Source of the DNA: Dermacentor variabilis
Lineage: Eukaryota; Arthropoda; Arachnida; Ixodida; Ixodidae
Assembly: GCF_050947875.1 (NCBI RefSeq)
Contig: NC_134569.1
Span: 207,938,127-208,002,126 of the forward strand
Length of the DNA stretch: 64,000 nucleotides
Reading direction: 5' to 3'
The notes beneath the pieces were generated by a model, which did no database searches, had not been told where the DNA came from, and saw nothing but the letters and a program-made list of their open reading frames with translations. This document shows, in pieces, positions 46,161-57,090 of this stretch (positions are counted from its first letter, which is position 1; the number at the start of each line of letters is the position of its first letter). A program made the position numbers and the translations under genes.

Positions 46161-46472
46161 TTAAAAATGATGTTGCTATGAAGCTTGACAGCCTGCAATC
46201 ATGTCTTCAATGAATAACACCCGCATGTCACAAAGAAGCAATTGGTTCCAGCATTGTAAGTGGCAATTTCGCTGACGTGACAGCCTTTGTAACATCTGCA
46301 AAATTGCAGTAAGTTGGTAAGACATGATAGTAGCAAAATGGTACATCAGACATACATAGTTGCATTCAGTTAAAGAGTCTGCAGAGGACTGTTGTGGTAT
46401 TGCACAAAGTTGAGTGTGAAGTTGAGCTGTAATCCAATAACATCAACATACCTTGTGCATGACATGCACATT

Positions 46473-46718
46473 ATTTAAAATAAAATTAAATTCTGAGGTT
46501 TCACGAGCCATAACCACAATCTGATCATGAGGCATGCCATAGTGGGAATCCCCGATTAATTTTGACCATCTAGGGTTTTTTAACATGCAACCAATGCACG
46601 GTATGCAGGCATTTCGGCATTTCGCCCCTATGGAAACGTGGCCGCTGTGGCTGGGATTTGATCCCGCGACCTCATGCTTAGCGGCACAACACCAAAGCCA
46701 CTAAGCAACCATGGTGGG
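46473..46718 (-). repeat. tRNA-derived SINE (Ruka-like)
   Basis: Minus-oriented copy with head (gcttagtggctttggtgttg on the minus strand, box A region; gggatcaaatccc, box B) and body. Flanked by a 13-bp direct repeat, tgacatgcacatt, at 46460-46472 and 46719-46731, the target duplication expected of LINE-driven insertion. Confidence 0.78.
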
Positions 46719-47025
46719 TGACATGCACATTCAGAAAGAATGGGTTCTTGCAGGTAAGACAGTGGCTGCATGTCAAACTCAAGAGCATCACCAACTTTGT
46801 CTTCATTCGACCGTAAGTTGTGCGTGCATTTTAATTGTGGGTGCATCGCTATCCCTTTATTATGTAATTTTTGCCTCTAGAACCAACAGGCATTGCATCC
46901 CCCTTGGTGGCAGTTAGCACTCTTCTTTTTCTTCTCTGTGACCATTTCTATGTATGCAAACCTAATAATGTTAACCTAACAACCAAAGGTCAGGGAAATT
47001 TAGTAAATATAAATCACACACTTAC

Positions 47026-47093
47026 TCAATCCCTCGTCAATAACGAGCTCTTCGCTGCTGCCGGGACTGCTGCAAATGTACAAATCCTGGCAC
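47026..47093 (-). CDS. Candidate exon 4 of the unidentified minus-strand gene
   Basis: Seen: 68 nt with one leading base, 22 open codons (CQDLYICSSPGSSEELVIDE..) and one trailing base. The acceptor has a very good pyrimidine tract (ctgtctctctactctgattgcag) and the donor is TTGA|gtaagt. The other two frames contain stops. Its leading base completes the CC left by exon 3, and its trailing A fits the TA that begins exon 5. It lies between two SINE insertions (46473-46718 and 47207-47450), so the flanking intron is repeat-filled while the exon itself is unique sequence. Confidence 0.62.
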
Positions 47094-47206
47094 CTGCAAT
47101 CAGAGTAGAGAGACAGGCACCCTCAGCATTTAGCTTTTGTGGCACACTAGACACGCTGCAGCGCAAATGCCGAGCAGACCCAGAGAATCACCTGCTTTGC
47201 TTTTGA

Positions 47207-47450
47207 TTCATTCATTTATGGTGTTCAACATTCCAAAGTAACACTGGGACTATGAGGGCAGCCATATTGAGGGAGTCAGGGTTAACTTTGTCTACCTGGG
47301 GTTCTTTAAAGTGCCCCTAAATTTAAGCACGCAAGCGTTCGTGCATTACAACCCCCATCGAAATGCAGCAGTTGTGACCTAGATCAAACTCCTGACCTTG
47401 AGCTAAGCAGCAAAATGCCATAGTCACAGCACTACCACAGTGAGTACCAG
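47207..47450 (-). repeat. tRNA-derived SINE, older copy
   Basis: Same design as the copies at 46473 and 62412, with a gattcattcatttatggtgt tail side, the accccatcg body and a degraded tRNA-like head near 47430. No clear target duplication. Confidence 0.6.
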
Positions 47451-47462
47451 AGTTTCTCGCAA

Positions 47463-48174
47463 TATAGTCACCAACCGATTTTCCAAACACCCAATTATTC
47501 GGACATGCCTGATAATTCAGACGCCTTTGCAGCCCATAGAGTCACTGTACAAGGCCGTCTGAAATTATGGATGCGAAAATCCTTCGCTGTTCAATTTTCC
47601 AGACTTTTTGCCATGACTGCAGGTCTGAAATGGCACTTATCGAAGCCACCACCACCGTCATTCTAATTATCTCGCTGTCTTGAACAGGCACTCTCACACG
47701 CAGATCTGCTGGCAGCCATAGCCACCACCACAACAACTCTAGGCCTAGCTACTTTGACGTTCGCTACCAAGCTTCTCGCTGTTCGGTGCCGTGTTTTTCA
47801 CTGAAACAATTCACAGCTGTTAGCAATGGCACCGACTCCGCCTTTGTAATCATCGCCAATGGGGTGCTCGGAAAGTCAGCTTCGCCTCCATACATCAGTG
47901 TTACGCGGGGAAGCATAAGCGTAGTACTGCGGTGAAGCATACCAAGAGAGGGCACGCTCAAATACACACGTGTGCACCCGCCACCTTGTCACAGTACGAG
48001 CACTGATACGCCTAATAAGTGTATTGGCCAGCCTTCAGAGCTATTCCAGATGCACCTGTGGTGATTTGAGCCCTTGGGGGCTGTAAAAGGCATGCATTCA
48101 TTTTTTCTGACTTCCCAATTTCTCTTACATCTTCACGGCCCCCAGGGAGTCCGAAAAATTGGATGTTGACTGTA
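47463..48174 (-). mobile_element. Tigger-like element, short copy related to family D termini
   Basis: Left terminus tatagtcaccaaccgatttt and right ..gaaaaattggatgttgactgta. The interior at 47570-47910 matches 60890-61325 in reverse orientation. No transposase core. Confidence 0.55.
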
Positions 48175-48390
48175 TTACCTAGAGGTACATCTGCAGCAAC
48201 CATACATGCATGTTTCCTAACGGGAGCTGGACCAACATGGGAATGGCTATATGGTTGTGCAAAGGTCATCTCAAATGTGGCTTGCAATAAACGTGGCCAT
48301 GGTTGTGCCCAAATAAAGCTTTGTTAAAATGAAATCTTTTTCAAAGTTTTGATTCCCCACCCTATACCTTTCACATAGTTTAGTCACATA

Positions 48391-48640
48391 TACAGTTAAA
48401 CCTCGATATACATATGGTAGAATGATCACTTCGTTATAGGGAAATTTAGTTAATGAAATTTGACCTTTGATGCAAACAAGTATAGTTGCCAATAAATTTT
48501 TCCAACACAAAAGGAGCCGTAGCATTTTCAGAATTATTGGGCAATTGGTAAAAGCCCATTTCAATGAGAAAAAAACTTCAATTTTGCTGAATTTCAGAGT
48601 CGGCAACCAAAGATAGTTTCATGCTGTGTGAATGATATTT
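48391..48640. repeat. Family G-type left end
   Basis: tacagttaaacctcgatata at 48391 and about 200 bp similar to 45037-45240 (shared gggcaattg-taaaagc phrase near 48540). Rest of the element absent. Confidence 0.5.
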
Positions 48641-48996
48641 TCACATTGGTGGTACAAAGTGAAGGTTGCTAAGCTTTCGTGTCCACTTTGCAGCCGCAGA
48701 TAGTGTCCCCCACAGTGGACGATGCTATCATGCTATTAGGAGAGCGAACACTTTTTTCTGTGAAACTCGAAATTATGCCATGTCCAGCACCAGATGCGTG
48801 GGAGCACAGCACGCATTAAGTCATGGCCATCTCGGCGCGCCCAGCTTTTGCATCTGCTGCAGATTACCCCAAAGGTAGGGCACGTGAGCCGTTGTGCACT
48901 CAGCCGGGCAGACAGCTCGGGCTACACGAGAACCTCTCGTCATTTTGGAAGCTTGGACATTAAGAGCTAAATGAAGAAGCAAGGTTTGGGTACGAG

Positions 48997-49524
48997 CTAG
49001 TTGGTATTCCATGGTATCAATCGACACTTACAGCGCATACATAGACGAGGGACAAAAAAGGACAACGAAGACAAGCGCTGACCAAAACTACTAATGGCCT
49101 CTTCGACAACAACCAGGAGCGCCTGATGCAGAATAGAATAAAACAAGTCTTTTATATCTATGGTCATAGCCTTAAATGGGACATCAGAATGTTGAGAAAG
49201 GTAGTGTATGACCTCGGAAGATCCTTTAACCAGAAACAGATAATTAACATGTAGCTTCTTAAGGTAACACTGAAGCCAACAGGAAAGAGAATATTGCCAC
49301 GTGCCTTTTTCCGAAATAATGACACGGAAGGGTGTTTCTGGCTTGTGGGTTTTCGCCGAGAAAAACATCCGAAGGGCCAACCCTTCCTTGCTGTCTACAG
49401 ATTGTGCAAGAGTGCCTAGATTCAATTCCAATAATATGCGTTTTGTCTGCGATTTTACCCTCCTCACATCAACACCAGTGCGCTCGATAAAGATAGAGTC
49501 AATGGAAGCTCTCGCTTTTTCCAA
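48997..49524 (-). pseudogene. Penelope-like element reverse transcriptase fragment
   Basis: Open for 175 codons on the minus strand: KTHKPETPFRVIISEKGTWQ (a hallmark block of Penelope-type reverse transcriptase), FLVKGSSEVIHYLSQ, then TIDIKDLFYSI with the motif A aspartate. The motif C YVDD region and GIY-YIG are absent. The distal part lies in an inverted repeat with 49590-49822. Confidence 0.75.
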
Positions 49525-49822
49525 GTTGTTTCTAGTTGTGACGAAAAACCCACATTCTTTGTCAGCTGCTGCATGTTAATGTTAATGATGTTAATGATCC
49601 GTTTCTGGTTAAAGGATCCTCCGAGGTCATACACTACCTTTCTCAACATTCTGACGTCCCATTTAAGGCTCTGTCCATAGATATAAAAGACTTGTTTTAT
49701 TCTATTCCGCATCAGGCGCTCCTGGTTGTTGTCGAAGAAGCCATTAGTAGTTTTGGTCAGCACTTGTCTTCGTCGTCCTTTTTTGTCCCTCGTCTTTGTA
49801 TGCGCTGTAAGTGACGATTGAT
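49018..49822. repeat. Inverted repeat formed by two Penelope-like segments
   Basis: Arm 1 (about 49018-49251) and arm 2 (about 49590-49822) are reverse complements over about 233 bp with only a handful of differences. The 340-bp spacer is the upstream part of the same reverse transcriptase. The arms share the tttgtccctcgtctttgtat type end. Confidence 0.85.
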
Positions 49823-50290
49823 AATAAATGAAAAGTTATGAAAAACTAAAACAATTCAGAAACAATTCATGCATCTATTCATAAATGCCTTTCAGAGCTT
49901 TCTAACGGACAGCCAAGTGACTAAGTTGTACCATGCAAAAAAATAACCTTCCTTAAATATGTTTGCCTGACATGGTACTTTCTAACTATACTTCATATGT
50001 ATTACAACTACAACTTGTGGACATAAGGTTGGGTCAAATAAGGTATTACTTGAGCACCATTGCACTTATGTAATGCATCTTCTGGTTGCAAGTGCAGGTG
50101 GTGCACTGTGACTGTTGGTCAAAGAATGGTTACAAGTGCAAAAGCTGCACTGTGACCATTGGTCAAGGAAAGGTACCACTCCGATTGTTCAGTGGTAAGA
50201 ATGTTTAGGTTTAGCTCTGCCATGCCTTTGATGTAACAACAATCTCATGTGTCACAACATAAAATGATGCAACTTAATTTCACATTGAAC
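49823..50290. other. Intronic sequence, nothing assigned
   Basis: Contains an imperfect direct repeat at about 50090-50175 (gtgcactgtgactgttggtcaa / ctgcactgtgaccattggtca). No gene seen. Confidence 0.35.
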
Positions 50291-51553
50291 TACAGTCAAC
50301 GACTGAATTTTCGGACGCCCAAATTTTCGGACATGCCTGATATTTCGGACGTCTTCGCAGCACCGCCACGAGCCCCATAGAATCAATGTATAAGGTCATC
50401 TGAAGTTTCAAATGCTCAAACACCCCGCTGTCCAATTTTCCTGACTTTTTAACGCGACGGGAGGTCCCTTGGCTCCTCGCGCAGCGCCCTTGTGAAGGAA
50501 ATCGACTTGCAGTCGCAGCATATCACCACTTTGAACCACAACTAGCCAAATCTAGCCGTCACACACCGATTTGGTCTGACCACGCTGGCTATGTTCATCG
50601 CCGCACTTCCGCCTCCGATGGAGTTTCCGCAGCGGCGCCATTTCGTTTGTTTGCGCCAACCACGTCTGCCACGTTTTGGCTAGCGTGGTGTGTGGTTGTG
50701 CTGTTGTGTGAAGTGTGCTCTGCGACACTAGACCTAGGTGCTTCGACGCTCGTCAGCAAACTCCACTGTTCGCAACTTCAGGATTTCGCTTGCCTTCGAT
50801 GGCCCCCACTCTGTCTTCGTCGTCCTCGCAGATGGCATCGAAGCGTGGAAAGCAGTACCGTCAGTTAACGATGGAGAAGAAAGCTGCCATTATTAAGCAA
50901 GTCGTGAGCGGCCGATCGCAGGCTGGCGTGAGCAAGGAGTTGGGCGCCCATGGACGACGTGATCAACGACCTCCGCTCTGCTGGGGTTTCCATACCCACG
51001 GAAATAACTTTTGAACAGTTTGTTGACGCTGACAACGAGCTCGACTTCTGCGCAGAACTGACTGACGAGGAAATAGTCCGTCAGGCTGTGGGGGATTCAG
51101 AAGACTCCGATTTCAAAATGAGGAGCCAATGCCTGCGCCACCTACATGCGCCAAGTTGACGTGAGCACTGTTGACTCATTCATCGGTGTACAGTGCTGAC
51201 ATGACCCTTCCTCAGATTGAAGCGAATATGATCGCATGCAACCGGAACGCCGTCCAAACAACAATCAAGCTCTTCAAGCCACTGCAGCAATAACACCGGC
51301 TGCCCAACGATGCACATGTACACAATAAACCGGCAGTCGGCTGCATACAGAGTTTTTGAATGCCTCTTTTTATAGCCACTTCACTGATGCTTTGGCAGGG
51401 TTTCGGAAGCCTGGTACTTCGCCCTTTACCTCTAGATTTGATAAAAAAAAAAAAAGGTGAGTTCTCTTGCATGCATTCATTTTTCCGGACTGCCCGAATT
51501 TTCGAACGTTTTTACATTCCCTAGAGGGTCCAGAAAATCAGTCGTTGACTGTA
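50291..51553 (+). mobile_element. Tigger-like element, family D, deleted copy 2
   Basis: TA-flanked, with termini tacagtcaacgactgaattt at 50291 and ..aatcagtcgttgactgta ending at 51553. N-terminal transposase (MASKRGKQYRQLTMEKKAAI, 50832 onward, first helix-turn-helix) is fused to the C-terminal tail (MDDVINDLRSAGVSIPTEIT, 50950-51159). The DDE core is deleted at a different point from copy 11997-13202. Confidence 0.82.
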
Positions 51554-51769
51554 CATGATACATACTATCTTTCATTTATAAGGAAACCGTTCTTTTTGGC
51601 ATTATAAAATAGGGAGATAAATTTCTGTAGCCTTTGCAGTATCAGCTGGTATGTATGAAATAGAACATAGTTGGAATCTTCCAAAGCAAGGTGCGTCTCC
51701 ATGAGGAGACAGCGAGACTAAGAAGGGTAAGGGACAGATTTTACTCCAGATGCAGCTGGTGTGACTTAC

Positions 51770-52133
51770 GGTGACGCAGGGGACTCCAGCTCTATGTCCT
51801 TTGACGGTCGCTCTGCCATCTCTTTCACTGGGTGCTCCACTGGTAGTACTGCAGGACGTCCTGTGAGCTGTTCAGGTTTCTTTTCTGCCGGCTGCACACC
51901 TGGCCTCTTCAGAGGCGGCTCCACTGGCTGTTCTGTTGGCTGCCCTAGTCGCAGTTCCTTGAGCTGCTTTGAGGGTTGCTCTGTTGAATGTTCGACTCCA
52001 GTTTCTGCTGAGCCCTTCGCTGCCTGTGCTGTTACCTGGTTTACAGACTCTTCTTCAGCTCCTGCCCTTGGCACAACCACTGCATCAAAACAGCATGCAC
52101 GGGGTGCACTATGGAGAGACAACACCTGCACTG
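51770..52133 (-). CDS. Candidate exon 3, Glu/Pro/Gln-rich disordered segment
   Basis: Seen: about 364 nt fully open on the minus strand. The acceptor is ttctcag|CA (an alternative three bases further in keeps frame) and the donor is TCACC|gtaagt, a perfect core. The first about 20 codons are mixed (VQVLSLHSAP...). The rest is a low-complexity region rich in E, P, Q and K with irregular repeats around EQP, QPTEQPVEPP and PVEHPVKE, typical of a disordered linker. The plus strand of the same interval is also open and Ser/Thr/Gly-rich, but it has no splice or start context and is taken as the shadow. The exon ends with CC, completed by the leading G of 47026-47093. It extends the same protein as exon 2. 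Confidence 0.6.
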
Positions 52134-52251
52134 CTGAGAACATCTCGAAAGCATTTTCTTATATTTAGGGGTGTGCGAATATCAAACTTTCAAAATGAAT
52201 TGGTACAATGAAATCTAAGTGCGATTGAACTGAATGTTTTTTAAATATGAA

Positions 52252-53929
52252 TACAGTTGGCTTCATCTAATTCGACCCTGACGGGACCGACAGAACTGAT
52301 CAAATTATTCGGTGGGTCGAATTAAACAAGCTGCAGAAAAAACGCCAAAACACACCGCTGATTCACTTGGCAGTATTTTCATGATTCTAACACGCCCCCA
52401 AGTCAAACATGTGCCCACTTTTTATGTCCAAAGTATAAATCTCAAGTAGAAAAGACCTTACAGCTCCTAAACAACATAGACACCTAACACGCACTTGATT
52501 ATTTAGCAAGACAAATGGGCAAGGGTCTAATGTGTGTTGCACCGTAGCGGCCGATTTCCTCAAGTCAGCTTCACTGCATGGCGTTTTAAAGTAAACTTTG
52601 CCGCCATATAGCGGTGTTATGCGGCTTTCAGTTCAATTTTATTGAAAAAAAAAACAAAGGAGCAAGTAGAATCGGGTAAATAATAGCGATGTGCAAATGC
52701 CCGATTTCAAGTTGAATAGTGAACTTTAGAATTCGATCTGCACCCTCCCAATCGAATATCTAATATTTGATTTCTCGAATATTCAATTTTTCATATATCG
52801 GTACCTGCGGCGAGTGACCCGGCTGTGGTTCGTGTCCTGACACGTGCACTTCTTCCACGGTGAGCGATATCTATAGGTACAAGGTTCAAGACCTGGTTGA
52901 CCGAACCAATCAAAACGATTAACACTACGCGAACAGAGAACAACAAAAGCAACGCATGCGGAAAGCACGGAAGCATGTGCAAAGATTGGTCTGATTAGCC
53001 ACCGGATGGCACACTGATCGCATCGAATACGCGAGTTTAGTGTTCACGCAGATTTGCACAGTTGGGAGCTTTCTATCCATACGCGAGCATACAGACGAAC
53101 TTGGCACACATGCTCGCGGTAATTACCGGCTGGTTGACACTGGTCCCGAACGCCGCTTCAACAGCCGTCAATGTAACACGTACGTGTGATCTCATAATCG
53201 TTCACTGGTGAGCCACCTGTAGGAACATAAGAGCAACAAACTTTCCGTGACGGTTTGCTGCTCATTATCACATCGGCTGGCGGCGAATTTTTGTAAGGGC
53301 CACACCCTTGACAACACTGTCTAGCCCGTTAGGCCCAATTGGAGCTGCGTCGTCGGGTGTCCGCGACTAAACTTACAGTTACCAAATCAACGCAGACCTA
53401 TTCAATGCGGTCGCAAGATCCTCAGAAAGCCAACAAACCGTTTGCCAACGAAAGTCAGTGCATGGGATGACCGTTGTATGTTCACAGCCGCCATCTTTGC
53501 GAAATACCGTACTGTGGCCCCTCTTTCCGAACACTGTTTGTAGGCCCACAACGGTCTCTTTTCATAGCTTCGAGCGACCCGTCCCAGGCAATTTTGGATT
53601 CACAAGGTGGGCTTGAAAATATCATGTGACAGTGCGCTCACCCCCAGCTGCAGATACATTTACAGATGGCAGATTGTGGCCGGGCAAAAAGACAGAGCGG
53701 TGGGGTCTGTCACATGATATTTTCACATGAAAAACTGAAAACTCCGTTGGTATTAAGGTCAAATTTGCTATTTTTTCAGCTTCAGAGAGAACTTCAGAGA
53801 GCTTCAACAAAACTTTTCCAGACCTTCGTATACGACTTCAGTTATCAGTGCTAGCATATAAATTTGGCGTTCCCTTTAATAAGAGTACAGCCTACTATAA
53901 CATGCATAGGTACCTAGGTTACTGATAGC
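52252..53929. other. Intronic sequence with a Tigger-type left end
   Basis: tacagttggcttcatctaat at 52252 continues as a subterminal region (gggtcgaattaa) for about 100 bp. The rest to 53929 holds nothing I can assign. Two copies of gtcacatgatattttcaca-like sequence face each other near 53620 and 53710, forming a loose inverted repeat. Confidence 0.35.
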
Positions 53930-55583
53930 TAACGTATTTATTCGAATCTAGGCCAACAGTATTTTTTCAAATAATCATATTCCATACTCTAGGGTCGGCT
54001 TAGATTCAAGGAGTTTAAAAAACACGCCAGTTTTTCATTGAAACTGCTAAATATGGTGCATAGCTGGCGCCATCTAGAAAAGTCAGTATCGCTGCTGCTA
54101 CTAGCCGTGCCAGTAGGCAACTGTACACAAGCGAGGTCGCCATTTTGATCTGTGTCGTGTCGGCCGTATCAGTGTGTGGGGTGGTGTTATCGCGATGACA
54201 CCAAGCAAGCAGATGCCACTACAGTGCCGCTTTCAAGCGAAAAGTTGTGATAGCCGCAGAGGCATCGTCAAACCTTCAAGCCGGGCGGGACTTTGGCGTC
54301 GACGAGAAACACGCCCGTCGTTGGAGGGGACAACGACAGCAGCTTTTTGCGTGTGCCACAATGAGGATGGCATTTAGCAGACCATATAATGGCTGTCGCC
54401 ACAAAGTGGAGACAGAAGTGAGGACAGAAAGCAGCTGCCCTTCCAGTGCCAACAGAGGTGCTCCAAGCGAAAGCTAGGGAACTTTCGAGGGAGCAAGGCC
54501 TAACGCCAAAGGATTTCAAAGCCAGCTGGCACTGGCTTCAGAAATTCATGAAGCACTTCTGCTTCAGCCTCCGACGTTGCACTTCAATCACCCAGAAGCT
54601 GCAAAGCGATTTCGAAGAAAAGCTGATAGCTTTTCAGCGCTACACGCTGCGAAAGAGAGAAGTGGCAGGCTACAACATTGGGCAAATCGGCAACGCCGAC
54701 CAGACGGCTGTGTATTTTGATATGCCAGTGGCGTACACTGTGAATGAAAAGGGTGCCAAGGAGGTGAAGGTGCATTCTGCGGGCTACGAGAAGCAGTGCA
54801 CAACTGTGATGCTGTGCTGCACAGCTGACGGACATAAACTCCCTCCTTATATGATTTTTAAAAGGAAGACACTGCCTGCTTGAGAAACTTTCCCAAGAAA
54901 TGTCACTGCACGGACAAATGAAAACGGGTGGATGACGGGTGCGATGGTGGAAGAGTGGGTTAAGATTGCGTGGCGACAGCGTCCAGGAGCCCTCTTGACA
55001 AAGAACTCGCTCCTTGTCGTCGACTCTTACCGTGGGCACTTGACCGACAACATGAAGGCTGCACTCGCCCAAGCGAACACGGACCTCACTGTCATACCGG
55101 GTGGCATGACAGGCCAGTTGCAGCCACTTGATGTCTACATCAACAAACTTTTCAAGCATTGTCTGGGGAAATATTACACGGACTGGTTGACTGACAATGA
55201 CCACACGCTAACTGCAACGAACCGCATCAAACGTGCCTCGCTATCGCAGCTGGCGGGCTGGGTAGCTGCAGCGTGGGACGACATTCCGGGTACTTTGATC
55301 GCGCAAGCCTTTAAAAAGGGCAGCATATCTAATGCGCTTGGCGGTACCACTGTTTGAAGGTGACAGTGATAAGGAACACAGCGACAAGTCTAGCTGCGAC
55401 GACGACGTTGAATGAGCTTTGCACGTTCAGATTCAATAAATTATGTTTGCATATTGTGAACGCTATCCTCGCTTTTTTTGTTCGGCCTACATTCGAGGTA
55501 ATGCTTTTTTTTTTTTTGTTGGCTTCGGACTTTAGGGGGTCGGCTTAGAATCAGGGTCTGCCTAGATTCAAGTAAATACAGTA
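53930..55583 (+). mobile_element. Tigger-like element, family F, nearly full coding span
   Basis: TA-flanked, with termini taacgtatttattcgaatct at 53930 and ..agattcaagtaaatacagta ending at 55583. Contains the most complete transposase of the window (see the separate entry). Confidence 0.82.
54195..55357 (+). pseudogene. Pogo/Tigger-type DDE transposase, frameshifted
   Basis: About 380 residues in four frame segments: MTPSKQMPLQCRFQAK (54195), AGRDFGVDEKHARRWRGQRQ (about 54290, DNA-binding), and 54446-54882 with LSREQGLTPKDFKASWHWLQ (CENP-B type second domain) and IGNADQTAVYFD holding the first D (54698-54700). The last segment, about 54884-55357, has LLVVDSYRGHLTD with the second D (55022-55024), GGMTGQLQPLDVYINKLFK with the third D (55130-55132) and a WLTDNDHTLT..AWDDIPGTLIA tail. 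All three catalytic aspartates are present. Frameshifts near 54245, 54430 and 54883 inactivate it. Confidence 0.82.
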
Positions 55584-55716
55584 CGTTGTAGCTCCCGTTG
55601 GTGTCACTTTTTTGGCGGTGCCATGTTTTGGTAAAGATTGAAAGTCGACCCCCCCCCCCCCTTCAGATTTGCAAATTTAAAGAAAGTGGTCGACTTACAA
55701 TCGTGTAAGTACGGTA
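55583..55716 (-). mobile_element. Solo right end of family H
   Basis: Matches 43459-43591 closely (acgttgtagctc.cgttggt to ..acaatcgtgtaa.tacggta) and abuts the right TA of the element 53930-55583. The remainder of its element is not seen on the other side. Confidence 0.65.
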
Positions 55717-55834
55717 TCCTCTGTTATTGTCTAATCAGCTCATCAACCTTTGCAATTGTGTTGGGGGTGATTGCGCGGTGGCTTCAGCCCGGTCTTGGAT
55801 CATCTTTGCAACTTTCACGTGCTACTTTGAACCT

Positions 55835-55979
55835 TTAGAACTGAGGTTAAACAGCGCGAATAAAACAAGGACACGAGGAAACAAATACCACAGACAAGCG
55901 CTGCACAGACAAGCACTTGTCTGTGGTATTTGTTTCCTCGTGTCCTTGATTTATTCGCGCTGTTTAACCTCAGTTCTAA
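55835..55979. repeat. 145-bp near-perfect palindrome, Penelope-associated
   Basis: Left arm from 55835 (ttagaactgaggttaaacag) and right arm to 55979 are reverse complements over about 64 bp each, with about one mismatch and a loop of about 17 bases around 55907. The sequence after it (tatgaaccaactagacc) and the gcgctgtttaac phrase are like the terminal sequences of the Penelope-like copies at 4.4 and 13.7 kb. Confidence 0.88.
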
Positions 55980-56383
55980 ATATGAACCAACTAGACCTCA
56001 TCAAGATCTTGCTAATGCAAAATTCTTTGAACCGTTTGCTTCAACGCTTCACAGTGGCCAACGAAATGCAACACTCAACATACACAGCGCATACAGCAAC
56101 TAATCTCTTTTAGAAAACACCTTCAGCTGTCAAAAACCTCACGACACCACATTATTCAACTCTTGCAGTGTCCATTATGTCACACAACCATGTTCAATCC
56201 AGTGTATAAGAGCATTAAATAATTTTTATTTCATATCTGCGTGTCACTTTTGCAAATGAGAGATGCCTGTGTGCTACGTGCATGCTTTGCAGATAATGAA
56301 CACAACCATTATTGCGCGGGTTTGGTTGGCTCACTTTCATTTGACTCGCCCTCATACATTAGAAATGCGAAGGTACAATGAAA

Positions 56384-57090
56384 TACAGTAAAATCTCGTT
56401 AAACCGTACCCCCCTAAAATGTAGTTTCGTTTTAAAAGTAGTGAAGTCAAATCCCCGACTCAGTGGCCATTGAACATAATGTGTTTTGTATCCGCATAAA
56501 CTGTACCAGCTTATTGCGTACGCATCAGTTAAAACGTAGCGTTTCGACTTTTCGTCGCGCAAACACGGCGGTGCGTCGTCTCCATCGGGCATCCCGGCAG
56601 AACAACAAGGCTCAGAGCTCGGAACAACGACCTCCAAGCACCCTGTGCGTTTGCGCATGAAGCCACAGCAACATCATTTTGAAAGCGTTATGGTGTCGTG
56701 CAAGCGAGGACTCGCACCATTCCAAAGCTCGGATCAAAAAGACGCCAGGTGCTCAGCATAGAAAAAATATTAGACATCGTCCGTGCTATCGAACATGACA
56801 CGAAGAAGTCGGCACTGGCACACGACAAGGATCTGCTGTTGACTACGGTGTGTGGCATTTGGAATGCGAAGAAGTTGCTAGGCAGCGCTGCTGCGACCAC
56901 GAAGACATGTCGGCTACGAGGTTCGACTTTTTGCCATTATTCCCTCTGTTGTTGCCGAAGTGTCGCCTAGCGAGAGTGATAAAGACGACACAGAAAGTAA
57001 TAGCACGGGCGATTCAGGCCCGAAAGTGGCAGAAGCTACACGTTACGTCAGCGTAATGAATGCAATTGTCGCGACAAGAACAGGGGCGTG
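56384..57090 (+). mobile_element. Tigger-like element, family E-related, left part
   Basis: Left terminus tacagtaaaatctcgttaaa at 56384. The frame at 56698-56900 carries a CENP-B-type N-terminus (SKRRQVLSIEKILDIVRAIE, then TTVCGIWNAKKLLG). An acidic C-terminal-like stretch (SPSESDKDDTESNSTGDSG) follows directly at about 56960-57020. The core is deleted. Right end not found. Confidence 0.58.

Noticed and set aside
46940..47210. Plus-strand 111-codon ORF across candidate exon 4
   Set aside because: No start or splice context. The minus strand has a strong acceptor and donor and matching phases.
51761..52168. Plus-strand Ser/Thr/Cys-rich ORF
   Set aside because: Antisense shadow of candidate exon 3, which has both splice sites on the minus strand.
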